The notes: generated by a model not told the origin, from the letters alone. Positions 53,272 to 61,426 are shown, counted from the first letter of the stretch. The stretch is DNA of 64,000 nucleotides from Naumannella cuiyingiana (GCF_013408305.1 NZ_JACBZS010000001.1:1674001-1738000), one strand, 5' to 3'. Translations and numbers: made by a program.

Positions 53272-53879
53272 GCGGTACGCCGATCGCGAGGCTGCGCCCG
53301 GCCGCGCCCCCGGCCGCCACCGATCCGCGCTCCGATGCCGAGCTGCTGGCCGCCCATGTGGCCGGCGAGCACGCCGCGTTCGGGGTGCTCTTCGCCCGCC
53401 ACCGCGACCGGCTGTGGGCGATCGCGCTGCGGACCATGCGCGACCCGGATGAGGCCGCCGACGCGCTGCAGGAGGCACTGATCTCGGCATTCCGCCGCGC
53501 GGACGGCTACCGCGGCGAGGCGCGCGTCACCACCTGGCTGCACCGGATCGTGGTGAACGCCTGCCTGGACCGGATCCGCCGCAACAAGGTACGCCGCGCC
53601 GACCCGCTGCCCGACGATCTCGACAAGAATGTCCGGCTCGCCGGCCCGGAGTCCGACGACCCGGCCGGGGGTACCGAACTGCGTACCGTCGTCGTGGACG
53701 CCCTGAGCCGACTGAATCCGGACCAGCGGGCCGCGCTGATCCTGGTCGACATGGAGGGCTACACCGTGGGCGAGGCCGCGACCATCCTGGGCTGCGCCCC
53801 GGGCACGGTGAAGAGCCGGTGCGCCCGCGGCCGGGCGCGGCTCGTGCCGCTGCTGGCCCACCTGCGGGCCGAGCCGTGA
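53268..53879 (+). CDS. sigM: ECF RNA polymerase sigma factor SigM
   Basis: The 203-aa protein has sigma-2 (FGVLFARHRDRLWAIALRTM, then DEAADALQEALISAFRRAD) and sigma-4 (LNPDQRAALILVDMEGYTVG followed by EAATILGCAPGTVKSRCARG). Its place directly after murJ and its sequence match SigM (Rv3911). It starts at GTG 53268 inside the murJ stop. The anti-sigma gene rsmA normally follows; here a PH-domain protein and a short anti-sigma-like protein do instead. Confidence 0.9.
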   Translation: MSGTPIARLRPAAPPAATDPRSDAELLAAHVAGEHAAFGVLFARHRDRLWAIALRTMRDPDEAADALQEALISAFRRADGYRGEARVTTWLHRIVVNACLDRIRRNKVRRADPLPDDLDKNVRLAGPESDDPAGGTELRTVVVDALSRLNPDQRAALILVDMEGYTVGEAATILGCAPGTVKSRCARGRARLVPLLAHLRAEP

Positions 53880-54373
53880 AGCAGGTGTTGGAGGCCCGCA
53901 AGGACCATCGCCCGCCGATCGCGGGGATCGTCATCCTGGCGGCCGTGACGATCGGCGTACTGGCCTACGGTCGGCTGCCCGGTTGGTGGCAGGCGGCGAT
54001 CGTGGTGGTCGTGCTGGCCGCGCTCTATGCGGCCTTCAAGTGGGTCCAGGCCCGGACGACGGTGACCCTTGACGGTGCGACGATCCGCGTACATTCCCCC
54101 GTCGGCGGCAAGGAGGTCGCAGGTGCCGAGATCGTCGCGGTCCGCGAGCTGCCGAACGGACGCAGCCCGAATCATCTGCTGCGGACCGTCGACGGGCGCC
54201 GGCTGCTGGTGCCGTCGTCGGAGGTACGCCGGGGGCACTCCGCGCTGTTTCGCTGGCTCGACGAGTACGCCCCGGCCGCCGAGCTCGACAAGCGCTCGAC
54301 GCGGACCCGTCGGCTGCTCGCCGACCGCGGCCAGCTCGACCCGGCCGGTCCGGGCGGCCCCGAGGACGGGTGA
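53876..54373 (+). CDS. Membrane protein with PH-like domain
   Basis: The 165-aa protein has two helices (IAGIVILAAVTIGVLAYGRL and WWQAAIVVVVLAALYAAFKW) then a small beta domain TTVTLDGATIRVHSPVGGKE with HLLRTVDGRRLLVPSSEVRR, the look of bacterial PH/DUF3093-like domains. It overlaps the sigM stop by 4 bp (GTGA), an operon partner. I see no anti-sigma motif. Function is unknown. Confidence 0.65.
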   Translation: MKQVLEARKDHRPPIAGIVILAAVTIGVLAYGRLPGWWQAAIVVVVLAALYAAFKWVQARTTVTLDGATIRVHSPVGGKEVAGAEIVAVRELPNGRSPNHLLRTVDGRRLLVPSSEVRRGHSALFRWLDEYAPAAELDKRSTRTRRLLADRGQLDPAGPGGPEDG

Positions 54374-54430
54374 GGGCCGGCTTGGGTCGCGTGTCAGGAT
54401 GGGAGTTCGGGGAAGCATGGAGGATCGGGG

Positions 54431-54457
54431 GGAACCGTTGGACCGTCGCCGTGCGTC
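54431..54457 (+). promoter_or_regulatory. Candidate ECF-sigma promoter GGAAC-N18-CGTC
   Basis: GGAAC (54431-54435) and CGTC (54454-54457) have the spacing seen in SigM/SigE-type promoters. They lie 105 bp before the small gene at 54562 in the otherwise gene-free stretch 54374-54561. The match is short and may be chance. Confidence 0.25.
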
Positions 54458-54561
54458 GCAGGGCCGGTGGCCGGGGTCTGCCCGGTCCGGTGTTTCCCAC
54501 CCGCCCACCAGTCCGTCGCCAGCAGCCAGCCGTTGGTCAGCCCGTTTCGTGAGGAGCAGTC

Positions 54562-54867
54562 GTGCCTGAGCCCCGCCCGCAGCCGTCCTCGGACGAGCTC
54601 GACGCGGTCGCCGAGCTGCTCGCGGCCGAGGCGGAGCTGCCGATGCCGCGGGAGGTGGCAGACCGGCTGGAGGCGGTCCTGGCCGCCGAGGCGGCAGCCG
54701 CGGAGGCCGGCGAGAGCGCCGCGGCCCGGGCGGCGGCGCTGCGGGCGGCGGCGAAGCGTACCGACCTCGGGACCTTCGGCCAGAATCCCGCGAGCGAGCG
54801 CAAGGACTTCTCCGCGGAGGCGCGACACCGCGTCGCCGCGCAGAACCGCGCCCGCCACAGCGACTGA
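54562..54867 (+). CDS. Small acidic helical protein, anti-sigma N-terminus-like
   Basis: This 101-aa, Ala/Glu-rich protein reads SSDELDAVAELLAAEAELPM and then PREVADRLEAVLAAEAAAAE. The LPMP-E-VA-RLEAVLAAE stretch is typical of the cytosolic start of actinobacterial anti-sigma factors, but no membrane helix or extracellular domain follows. It ends in a basic, soluble tail. Start GTG 54562 follows GAGGAG. It may be a soluble sigma-binding protein or a relic of rsmA. Confidence 0.5.
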   Translation: MPEPRPQPSSDELDAVAELLAAEAELPMPREVADRLEAVLAAEAAAAEAGESAAARAAALRAAAKRTDLGTFGQNPASERKDFSAEARHRVAAQNRARHSD

Positions 54868-54868
54868 C

Positions 54869-54976
54869 TCACGCGGCCGGCGGCGCCGGTGGGGGTACGC
54901 CGGCGCGCAGGATGCGGGCCAGCATGGCGACGGGATCCGGCAGGTCCCGGGCGGGTGGCAGTTGTGGCCGCGCCAT
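54869..54976 (-). CDS. 35-aa protein resembling the N-terminus of the DUF4352/anti-sigma-like neighbour
   Basis: The ATG at 54976 is 8 nt downstream of a strong GGAGGTG site. The product starts MARPQLPPARDLPDPVAMLA and ends in Pro/Ala. It closely resembles the start of the next gene on the same strand (MRPQLPPERDLPGADRMLTA), with RPQLPP.RDLP and a following hydrophobic helix in common. It has no transmembrane segment. The two coding regions lie 74 bp apart, so this is a small tandem duplicate. An ATG at 54982 is possible but too close to the ribosome site. Confidence 0.6.
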   Translation of the reverse strand: MARPQLPPARDLPDPVAMLARILRAGVPPPAPPAA

Positions 54977-55049
54977 CTGCATCACCTCCCCGGGGCCGGT
55001 TCCTTGCTGAGAGATTCCAGCAGGGCCCGGCGGGTTCCCCGGGGGTCGC

Positions 55050-56225
55050 TCAGCCCTCGATCGGGAACCGGATCGAACCGCCGTTGCGCGAGCGGTAGAC
55101 CAGCTCGGTGACCTCGTCGCGGCTCTTCACGAAGACCCAGCCCAGGTAGCAGTCGCCCGGTCCGAGCTCCATCGAGTCCGGCATCAGTGGGATGTCGTTG
55201 CCCGGCTGATTCGCGATCGACGCGCCCCGGTCGGGCAGGCCGCTGCCTGCGGGCAGGCGCTCGCCGGAGGCGGTGCCGAAGGAGAAGTCGGAGTAGCCAT
55301 AGCTCAGCGATCGCTCGTCGGTCGCGCAGACAGTCACGACCGCGTCGGCCACGTCGGACTCGCCGGCGGTCTCGCGCTGGCCGTTGACGAACGCGATCCG
55401 GGCCGCGCCGTCGACCGTCGAGAAGTCGAGGTCGTCGAGATCGGTCAGGGCCTGGGGCCCGTAGGCCCAGGAGAACTTGTTGCCGCGGGAGTCGTCGAAG
55501 TGCACCGCATGCACCTGGTCGACCTGGGCGTCGAAGGACACCGAACCGGTGGTCACCTCGCCGGGTCGCAGGGTGCGTTCCACGATGCCGAATCCGGACA
55601 CGGTCCCGACCCCGAGGCGATCGGTGGTGTTGACGCTCCAGGAGTCGGCGCTGAGCGTGACATCCTGGTCGCCGATCGCCTCGATCCGGACGATGATCGT
55701 GAACGAGGTCTCGCCGGCCTGCTCGTCCTGGCCCATCTGTTCCATGGTGACCGCGATCTGATCGCCGCGTACCGGCTGCCCGAACGGCGCGTTGTAGCGG
55801 GTCACCCCGGCATTGGCGGGCGGGGGCGGCGGCGTTTCGGTGGACCCGGCGTCGTCGGTGGCGCCCGGCGACGGCGCCGGGACCCTGCTACGGCTGGCGG
55901 TCGGCGCGGGCTCGACCGGGGAGGGCGAGGCGCTCGGGGTGGGGGTACCGGAGGGAAGCTGGCCCTCGGTCGGCGCGGGCAACTGGGCCGTCGTGGGCGC
56001 CGGCAGCGGGTCGGCGACCGGTGGCTGCCGGGGAAAGGCGAGCACGCCGACGGCCACGCCGATCAGCGCCAGGCAGGCGGCGATCGCCGCCGCGACGGTG
56101 ATCCGTCGGCGCCTGCGGCGCGCCAGCTCGTCGGCCGCCTCGGCCTCGGCATCGCCGGCGAGGATCGCCGTCAGCATCCGGTCGGCGCCGGGCAGGTCGC
56201 GCTCGGGGGGCAACTGCGGCCTCAT
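55050..56225 (-). CDS. Membrane protein with anti-sigma-like N-terminus and DUF4352-like domain
   Basis: The 391-aa protein has a ~38-residue cytosolic start, one membrane helix (ITVAAAIAACLALIGVAVGV), a Pro/Thr/Ser-rich extracellular linker (~62-130) and a beta-rich domain with ITVxMEQMGQDEQAGETSF-like and VTLSADSWSVNTTDRLGVG, similar to DUF4352/telokin-like lipoproteins. It starts inside the stop of the ECF sigma gene (ATGA at 56222-56225). An anti-sigma role with an outside sensor is suggested by this linkage but there is no zinc motif. Confidence 0.65.
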   Translation of the reverse strand: MRPQLPPERDLPGADRMLTAILAGDAEAEAADELARRRRRRITVAAAIAACLALIGVAVGVLAFPRQPPVADPLPAPTTAQLPAPTEGQLPSGTPTPSASPSPVEPAPTASRSRVPAPSPGATDDAGSTETPPPPPANAGVTRYNAPFGQPVRGDQIAVTMEQMGQDEQAGETSFTIIVRIEAIGDQDVTLSADSWSVNTTDRLGVGTVSGFGIVERTLRPGEVTTGSVSFDAQVDQVHAVHFDDSRGNKFSWAYGPQALTDLDDLDFSTVDGAARIAFVNGQRETAGESDVADAVVTVCATDERSLSYGYSDFSFGTASGERLPAGSGLPDRGASIANQPGNDIPLMPDSMELGPGDCYLGWVFVKSRDEVTELVYRSRNGGSIRFPIEG

Positions 56226-56833
56226 CCGACACCTCCCAGGAGCTGTGCGATCTCGGTGGTTGCGAGCTTGCTGCGCGCCCTGTTCAGGCGCGATTTGACG
56301 GTGCCGACCGGTACGCCGAGCACCTGCGCCACCTCGCTCATCTCCAGCCCGGCCCAGGCGACCAGCTCGATCACGGCGCGCTGGTTGTCGGGGATGCGGC
56401 CCAGCACGTCGTTGATGTGGCCCATCTCCTTCTCCTCGGCCAGCCAGCGCTCGGTGTTGTCGGTGCCCTTCGGCGTGACGGACTCGACCCTGTCGACCAG
56501 CCGCAGATGGCGTTTGGCCGAACGGAGCGCGTTGCTCGCCTCGTTGCGGGCCATCGACAACAACACCGGCCGCGCCGACTCCAGGTGCAGGTCGTCGACC
56601 GTGCCCTCGCACGCGCGCCGCCACAAGGTGGTGAACGTCGCCTGGGTCACGTCCTCGGCCATCGACCAGGACGCCGAGTGCCGGAACGCGAAGTTGTAGA
56701 CGGCCTTGTTGTGCCGACCGAACAGCGTCCGGAAGGCGTACTCGTCACCCGCGCGCAGGCGTACCCACAGGTCGGCGTCGGTCGGTTCGGCGCCGGCCGG
56801 CGCGTTGGACCCGGCGGTCTCCTCACCCCTCAC
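56222..56833 (-). CDS. ECF RNA polymerase sigma factor
   Basis: The 203-aa protein has sigma-2 (AFRTLFGRHNKAVYNFAFRH; EDVTQATFTTLWRRACEG) and sigma-4 (IPDNQRAVIELVAWAGLEMS followed by EVAQVLGVPVGTVKSRLNRA). AGGAGGGG precedes GTG 56833. The downstream DUF4352-like gene is translationally coupled and probably encodes its regulator. It is not the SigM at 53268 but lies only 2.3 kb away. Confidence 0.88.
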   Translation of the reverse strand: MRGEETAGSNAPAGAEPTDADLWVRLRAGDEYAFRTLFGRHNKAVYNFAFRHSASWSMAEDVTQATFTTLWRRACEGTVDDLHLESARPVLLSMARNEASNALRSAKRHLRLVDRVESVTPKGTDNTERWLAEEKEMGHINDVLGRIPDNQRAVIELVAWAGLEMSEVAQVLGVPVGTVKSRLNRARSKLATTEIAQLLGGVG

Positions 56834-56917
56834 CGATCAACCCCTCCTGCCCGCGGCGGCGGGCTCTGTCGGTGAGGAGTCCGGGCACGGGCCAGGAGTT
56901 CCGCCGGGGCGCCCCGT

Positions 56918-56968
56918 CCTCAACCACGTTCGGCCCTCAACCACGTTCAGCCCTCAACCACGATCGAC
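56918..56968. repeat. Three tandem 17-bp repeats
   Basis: CCTCAACCACGTTCGGC, CCTCAACCACGTTCAGC and CCTCAACCACGATCGAC run head to tail. The last unit contains the stop codon and final codons of the flavoprotein gene on the minus strand. The gap to 56833 has nothing else of note. Confidence 0.75.
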
Positions 56969-58396
56969 GCGGGCCCGCTCCAGCAGCCGCAGCCAGATCT
57001 CGCTCACGGTCGGGTACGCCGGGACCGCGTGCCACAGGGTCTCCAGCGGCACCTTGCCGACGACGGCGATGGTGGCCGCGTGCAGCAGCTCGGCGATGTC
57101 CGGCCCGACGAAGGTGGCGCCGAGGATCGTGTCGGTCGCCCGGTCGATGACCAGCTTCGCGCGGCCGGCGTAGTCGTCGCGGGCCAGCGAGGAACCGGCG
57201 ACCGCGATGTCGAGCTCGATCTCGGCGATGTCGTGACCGGCCTCGCGGGCGGCCGCCGCGGTCGGCCCGACGCTCGCCACCTCGGGCTCGGTGAAGACGA
57301 CCTGCGGGATCTGGCCGTGGTCGGCGCTCGCGGCGTACCGGCTGCCCTCGAGCGGGCGGCCCTCGGCGCGGGCGGCGATCACGTCGCCGGCGACCCGGGC
57401 CTGGTACTTGCCCATATGGGTGAGCGCGGCGCGACCGTTGACGTCGCCGCAGGCATACAGCCAGTCCTCCGCGCCGCGCACCCGGAGCTGGTCGTCGACC
57501 TCGATCCCCGTGCCGGGCGGGAGGCCGGCGGCGTCGAGGCCGAGGTCATCGGTACGCGGCCGCCGGCCGGCGGCGACGACGATCTCGTCGACGATCAGCT
57601 CGGTCCCGTCGCTGAGGGTGCAGGTGGCGGGCGCCTCGCGCGGTGCTCCGGGGGCGGGGTCGGCGCCGGCCGGCAGGTCGCGGGTGACCTCGGTCAGTTC
57701 GGTGCCGAACCGGATCTGTACGCCGCGGCGGCGCAGCGCCTCGGCGACCCGCTCGCCGGCGAACGGCTCGGCGGCGGGCAGCAGCGAGCGGCCGCGGACG
57801 ACCATGATCACGCCGGCGCCGAGGGTGGCGAGCCAGGTCGCGGCCTCGCAGGCGACGACGCCGCCGCCGAGGACGAGCACGGTCCCGGGGACGGCGCGCA
57901 GCGCGGTGGCGTCGCGGTTGGTCCAGGGCCTGGCCGCCCGCAGACCGGGGATGTCGGGGATGACGGCCTCGGACCCGGTGGCCAGGACGACCGCGTGCCG
58001 GGCCCGCAGCGTGCGCTCGCCCACGGTGACCTCGCGCTCGCCGGTGAGCCGGCCGGCGCCGCGGATCACCTCGATGCCCGCATCGGTCGCCCAGGCGACC
58101 TGGGAGGCATCGTCCCAGTGCCGGGTGAAGGCATCGCGGCGCTCCAGCACGCCGGCCGGGTCGAGCTCGGTGCCGTCCAGCCCGCCCATCGCGCCGGCAC
58201 GGTCGGCCAGCGCCCCCGGCAGCAGCAGGGCCTTGCTCGGCATGCACGCCCAGTAGGAGCACTCTCCCCCGACCAGTTCGGACTCGATCAGCGCGGCGGT
58301 GCGGTCGGAGCCCGCGATGGCGTACTGCGCCGCATTCTCACCGGTCGGTCCGGCGCCGATCACGATCACGTCGAACTCGTCGGTGGCGTCCGACAT
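56954..58396 (-). CDS. Pyridine nucleotide-disulfide oxidoreductase (class I flavoprotein), atypical
   Basis: This 480-aa protein has the FAD motif VIVIGAGPTGENAAQYA, a redox disulfide of CxxxxC form (GGECSYWACMPSKALL), an NAD site VLGGGVVACEAATWLATLGA, and YACGDVNGRAAL. The dimer end reads VPAYPTVSE where lipoamide dehydrogenases and glutathione reductases have HPT, so the catalytic base His is replaced by Tyr. Mercuric-reductase-like proteins also lack this His. The true disulfide or metal substrate is unknown. It sits where trxB lies in the mycobacterial cluster but is not TrxB. Confidence 0.82.
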   Translation of the reverse strand: MSDATDEFDVIVIGAGPTGENAAQYAIAGSDRTAALIESELVGGECSYWACMPSKALLLPGALADRAGAMGGLDGTELDPAGVLERRDAFTRHWDDASQVAWATDAGIEVIRGAGRLTGEREVTVGERTLRARHAVVLATGSEAVIPDIPGLRAARPWTNRDATALRAVPGTVLVLGGGVVACEAATWLATLGAGVIMVVRGRSLLPAAEPFAGERVAEALRRRGVQIRFGTELTEVTRDLPAGADPAPGAPREAPATCTLSDGTELIVDEIVVAAGRRPRTDDLGLDAAGLPPGTGIEVDDQLRVRGAEDWLYACGDVNGRAALTHMGKYQARVAGDVIAARAEGRPLEGSRYAASADHGQIPQVVFTEPEVASVGPTAAAAREAGHDIAEIELDIAVAGSSLARDDYAGRAKLVIDRATDTILGATFVGPDIAELLHAATIAVVGKVPLETLWHAVPAYPTVSEIWLRLLERARVDRG

Positions 58397-58399
58397 GGC

Positions 58400-58951
58400 T
58401 CAGCCCTCCTCGCGCCGCTGCCGGAACTGGTCGACCACCTCGTCGTCGGACTCCTCGTCGACCTTGCGGCGCACCCGTCCCATGCCGGGCAACCGGGACA
58501 GCATGTCGCTCAACCGCGCGGAGATCAGCAGCAGGTCGTGCACATCGTCGCCCACGGACCCGAGCGTCTTCATGATCGGCAAGACGTCGGTGCGCAGGCT
58601 GTCGGTGAGCTCGGGAAGCTGGTCGACGAGCCCGACCAGCGCATCGACCTCGCGAACGTCGGTCGTCTCGGCCAGCCGATCGAGCACCGGGAGCAGGCGT
58701 GTGATGCTGGGCTCGATCGCCGCCGTCAGCGCATCGGCGCGGTCGACCACGGCGCCGGTCCGGGCCACCAGGGCATCGGCGCCGGCCTGGGTCTGCTCGA
58801 TCCGGTCGATCACCGCATCGGTACGCCGGATCAGCGCCTCGGCGGAGTCCAGCAGCGCCAGCAGCCGCGGCAGGGCGGTCGCGGCGTCGCCGATGCTCTC
58901 CGCGCTCCGGGCCGCCAGTCCGACCACATCGGACGGTGTCGGTATCCGCAT
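58400..58951 (-). CDS. Helical coiled-coil protein of unknown function
   Basis: The 183-aa protein is predicted to be nearly all helix, with repeats of LLxxLDxAExLIRRTDAVID type, alternating TDAVIDRIEQT / TGAVVDRADAL. It lacks signal or membrane segments. Similar actinobacterial proteins are often misnamed as RuBisCO large subunit; I see no such domain. It precedes the oxidoreductase gene by 3 bp, so they are co-transcribed. Confidence 0.6.
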   Translation of the reverse strand: MRIPTPSDVVGLAARSAESIGDAATALPRLLALLDSAEALIRRTDAVIDRIEQTQAGADALVARTGAVVDRADALTAAIEPSITRLLPVLDRLAETTDVREVDALVGLVDQLPELTDSLRTDVLPIMKTLGSVGDDVHDLLLISARLSDMLSRLPGMGRVRRKVDEESDDEVVDQFRQRREEG

Positions 58952-59012
58952 GGGCGGAGCCTAGTTCGTCGGGCCGACGGTTCTTCGGCGGGCGCCTGCA
59001 AGGATGGGTGTC

Positions 59013-60041
59013 ATGTTCTGGGTGCCCGCAGCGGCCTTCGCCATCGCCGCAATCTGGTCGTGGCGAGTCGACCCCCGGCAGCTCCGGATCGGGGTGTTCG
59101 CGGTGTTCGCGGCCGGGTTCGGCGTACTCGCCCTCGCCTCCAGCGATGTCGGGATCGCCAGCGAGGTCGCCGCGGCGCTGGTGCTGGCCGCCGTCCTGGT
59201 GCTACCGGTGGCGGTGGTCGCGGCCGCGCTGTTCCTGATCGTGAACGGGTTGATCATGGTACGCAAGGAGCGGCTGACCCTGGGCAATCTGGTGTCGCTC
59301 GTCACCGGCGTCGGGATGCTCGTCCTGATCGGCGTGACCCTGGCCATGATCTCCCTGGGTTCGATCACGGCCGCCCTGGCAATCCTGATCATCCTCGTGG
59401 TCGGCTATCTGGCCTTCGTCTTCGTCTGCTTCGCGGCCTATTCGTTCATCTATTCGCGGCGAAGCCTGCGCAGCAAGCAGATCGACGCGATAGCGGTGCT
59501 GGGTTCGCGGGTGGTGAACGGCCGGGTGCCGCCGCTGCTGGCGGCCCGGCTGGCGCGCGCGGAACAGATCTATCGCGCCCAGCTCGGGGCCGGGCATCCG
59601 GCGCCGTTGCTGGTGCCGTCGGGCGGGCAGGGCTCGGACGAGTCCGAGCCGGAGGGCGCGGCGATGGGCAACTACCTGGTCGCGCACGGCGTACCGTCGA
59701 CCGATGTGGTGCCGGAGACGGCGGCCGCGACGACGGAGCAGAATCTGATCTTCTCGCGGCGACTGGTCGATGAGCTGCGGCCCGGCGGGACGATGGTGGT
59801 CGTGACCAATGACTACCACGCCTTCCGCACCGCGCTGCAGGCCCGGCGGCTGCGGATCGACACCCACGCGGTCGGTGCGCCCACCGCCCGCTATTTCCTG
59901 CCGTCGGCGTATCTTCGCGAGTTCGTCGCGGTGCTGCGGCAGAACTGGTTGTTGCACGCCGTGGTGATCGCCGCGCTGGCGCTGGGGGTCTTCGGGCTGT
60001 TGATCATCAGCCTGTCGCCGCTCGGCTTCCAGCCCAATTGA
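59013..60041 (+). CDS. YdcF/SanA/ElyC-family membrane protein
   Basis: The 342-aa protein has several N-terminal helices and a DUF218 domain: DAIAVLGSRVVNGRVPPLLA, PSGGQGSDESEPEGAAM, VVPETAAATTEQNLIFSRRL and VVVTNDYHAFRTALQARRL. A last helix (AVVIAALALGVFGLLIISL) follows. Relatives affect vancomycin resistance and undecaprenyl-phosphate recycling. ATG 59013 is preferred over ATG 59004, which would start directly on the AAGG. It is divergent from the coiled-coil gene. Confidence 0.8.
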   Translation: MFWVPAAAFAIAAIWSWRVDPRQLRIGVFAVFAAGFGVLALASSDVGIASEVAAALVLAAVLVLPVAVVAAALFLIVNGLIMVRKERLTLGNLVSLVTGVGMLVLIGVTLAMISLGSITAALAILIILVVGYLAFVFVCFAAYSFIYSRRSLRSKQIDAIAVLGSRVVNGRVPPLLAARLARAEQIYRAQLGAGHPAPLLVPSGGQGSDESEPEGAAMGNYLVAHGVPSTDVVPETAAATTEQNLIFSRRLVDELRPGGTMVVVTNDYHAFRTALQARRLRIDTHAVGAPTARYFLPSAYLREFVAVLRQNWLLHAVVIAALALGVFGLLIISLSPLGFQPN

Positions 60042-60060
60042 TCATGGAGAAGAGCTGATC

Positions 60061-61107
60061 ATGGCGTCGGTCGACGTGCTGGTGATCGGTGCCGGTCAGG
60101 CCGGGCTGTCGGTGGCGTACCACCTGGAGCGAAGCGGCATCGGCCACGCGGTGGTCGATGCGGAGGAGGGCCCGGGCGGGGCGTGGCGGCACCGTTGGCC
60201 GACGCTGACCATGGCCACCGTGAACGGGATCCGGGAGTTGCCGGGCACCACGCCACCGGCGGCCGATCCGGTGGCGCCGGCGAGCGAGGCGGTGCCGGCA
60301 TGGTTCGGGGCGTACGAGCAGGAGTTCTCGATCAAGGTCGAACGTCCGGTGACGATCCGCCGGGTGGCCGATGATCATGGGCGGCTGGCCGCCGTCGCGG
60401 ACGACGGGCGGGTGTGGTCGGCGCGGGCGCTGGCCAATGCCACCGGCACCTGGGGGAAGCCGTTCTGGCCGGCCGTGCCGGGCCGGGAGTCGTTCGCGGG
60501 GTGGCAGTTGCACACGCACGACTATCCGGGACCACAGGCATTCGCCGGGCTGCGGGTGATCGTGGTCGGCGGCGGGATCTCCGCGGTCCAGCATCTGCTG
60601 GAGCTCGCACCGTTGGCCGCAGCGACGCGCTGGGTGACCCGGCGGCCGCCGATCTTCACCGAGGGCGAGTTCGGCGAGGAGCGGGGCCGGGCGGCGGTGG
60701 CGATGGTGGCCGACCGGGTCCGGGCCGGGCTGCCGCCGCGCTCGGTGGTCAGCGTGACCGGTTTGCCGCTGACGCCGGCCGTGCGGGCGGGGATCGCGTC
60801 GGGTGTGCTGGAGCGGCTGGCGATGTTCGAGCGTGTGGTGCCGGAGGGGGTGCGCTGGGCGGACGGGCGTACCTGCCGCGCGGATGCGATCATCTGGGCG
60901 ACCGGCTTCCGGGCAAGCCTGGATCATCTGGCCCCGCTGCACCTGCGCGAGACCGGCGGCGGCATCACGATGGACGGGCGGGGACTCACCCGGGTGGCCC
61001 GCGACCACCGGGTCCATCTGGTCGGCTACGGCACCGGCGCCTCGACCATCGGCGCCAATCGCGCCGGCCGTGCCGCGGCCCGCGAGATCGGAGAACTTCT
61101 CGGCTGA
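60061..61107 (+). CDS. Flavin-containing monooxygenase-like oxidoreductase
   Basis: The 348-aa protein has the FAD site VLVIGAGQAGLSVAYHLERS, the GGxW region GPGGAWRHRW, an NADPH site VIVVGGGISAVQHLLEL and the ATGF signature in IIWATGFRASLDHL. Such enzymes hydroxylate or oxidise amines and ketones. A purine-rich AGAAGAG lies before ATG 60061, 19 bp after the YdcF gene. The convergent arsR lies beyond the repeat array. Confidence 0.85.
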   Translation: MASVDVLVIGAGQAGLSVAYHLERSGIGHAVVDAEEGPGGAWRHRWPTLTMATVNGIRELPGTTPPAADPVAPASEAVPAWFGAYEQEFSIKVERPVTIRRVADDHGRLAAVADDGRVWSARALANATGTWGKPFWPAVPGRESFAGWQLHTHDYPGPQAFAGLRVIVVGGGISAVQHLLELAPLAAATRWVTRRPPIFTEGEFGEERGRAAVAMVADRVRAGLPPRSVVSVTGLPLTPAVRAGIASGVLERLAMFERVVPEGVRWADGRTCRADAIIWATGFRASLDHLAPLHLRETGGGITMDGRGLTRVARDHRVHLVGYGTGASTIGANRAGRAAAREIGELLG

Positions 61108-61130
61108 GGTCGTCCCCCGCCTGCCCAGCC

Positions 61131-61426
61131 ATCCGCGAGCTCAACCGGCACCCGCGAACTCACCCGGCACCCGCGAGCCCAACCGGCACCCGCGAACGAT
61201 ACTCGGCCCGCGCCTGCCGACTCAGCCCGCGGATCCAGGCACGCCGGTCGATCCGCGAACCCACCCGGATCCGCGAATTCAACCGGCATCCACAGGCCCA
61301 AACGGCACCCGCGAGCGATACTCGGCCCGCACCTGCCGATTCGGCCCGCGGATCGAGGTACGCCCGCCCATCCACGAACCCAATCGGCAGCTTGGGGCCC
61401 GACCGGCACCCGCGAGCCCAACAGGG
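61131..61426. repeat. 19-bp repeat array with a 120-bp higher-order unit
   Basis: The 296 bp divide exactly into fifteen or so 19-bp segments. Type A units follow ACCCGCGAGCCCAACCGGC. The order is A-A-A-B-C-D plus 6 bp (61131-61250, 120 bp), then again A-A-A-B-C-D plus 6 bp (61251-61369, 119 bp), then A-A-A (61370-61426). B (ACCCGCGAACGATACTCGG) matches between the two copies at 18 of 19 positions, D at 17. The array fills the gap between convergent genes and ends at the arsR stop codon. It is not a CRISPR: there are no unique spacers. Confidence 0.9.

Noticed and set aside
54370-54552. 60-codon open frame after the PH-domain gene
   Set aside because: No ribosome site, Arg/Pro-rich, no similarity I recognise; the stretch more likely holds the promoter of the gene at 54562.
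61131-61426. CRISPR array
   Set aside because: Units are 19 bp, directly adjacent, with no unique spacers, and no cas genes are nearby.
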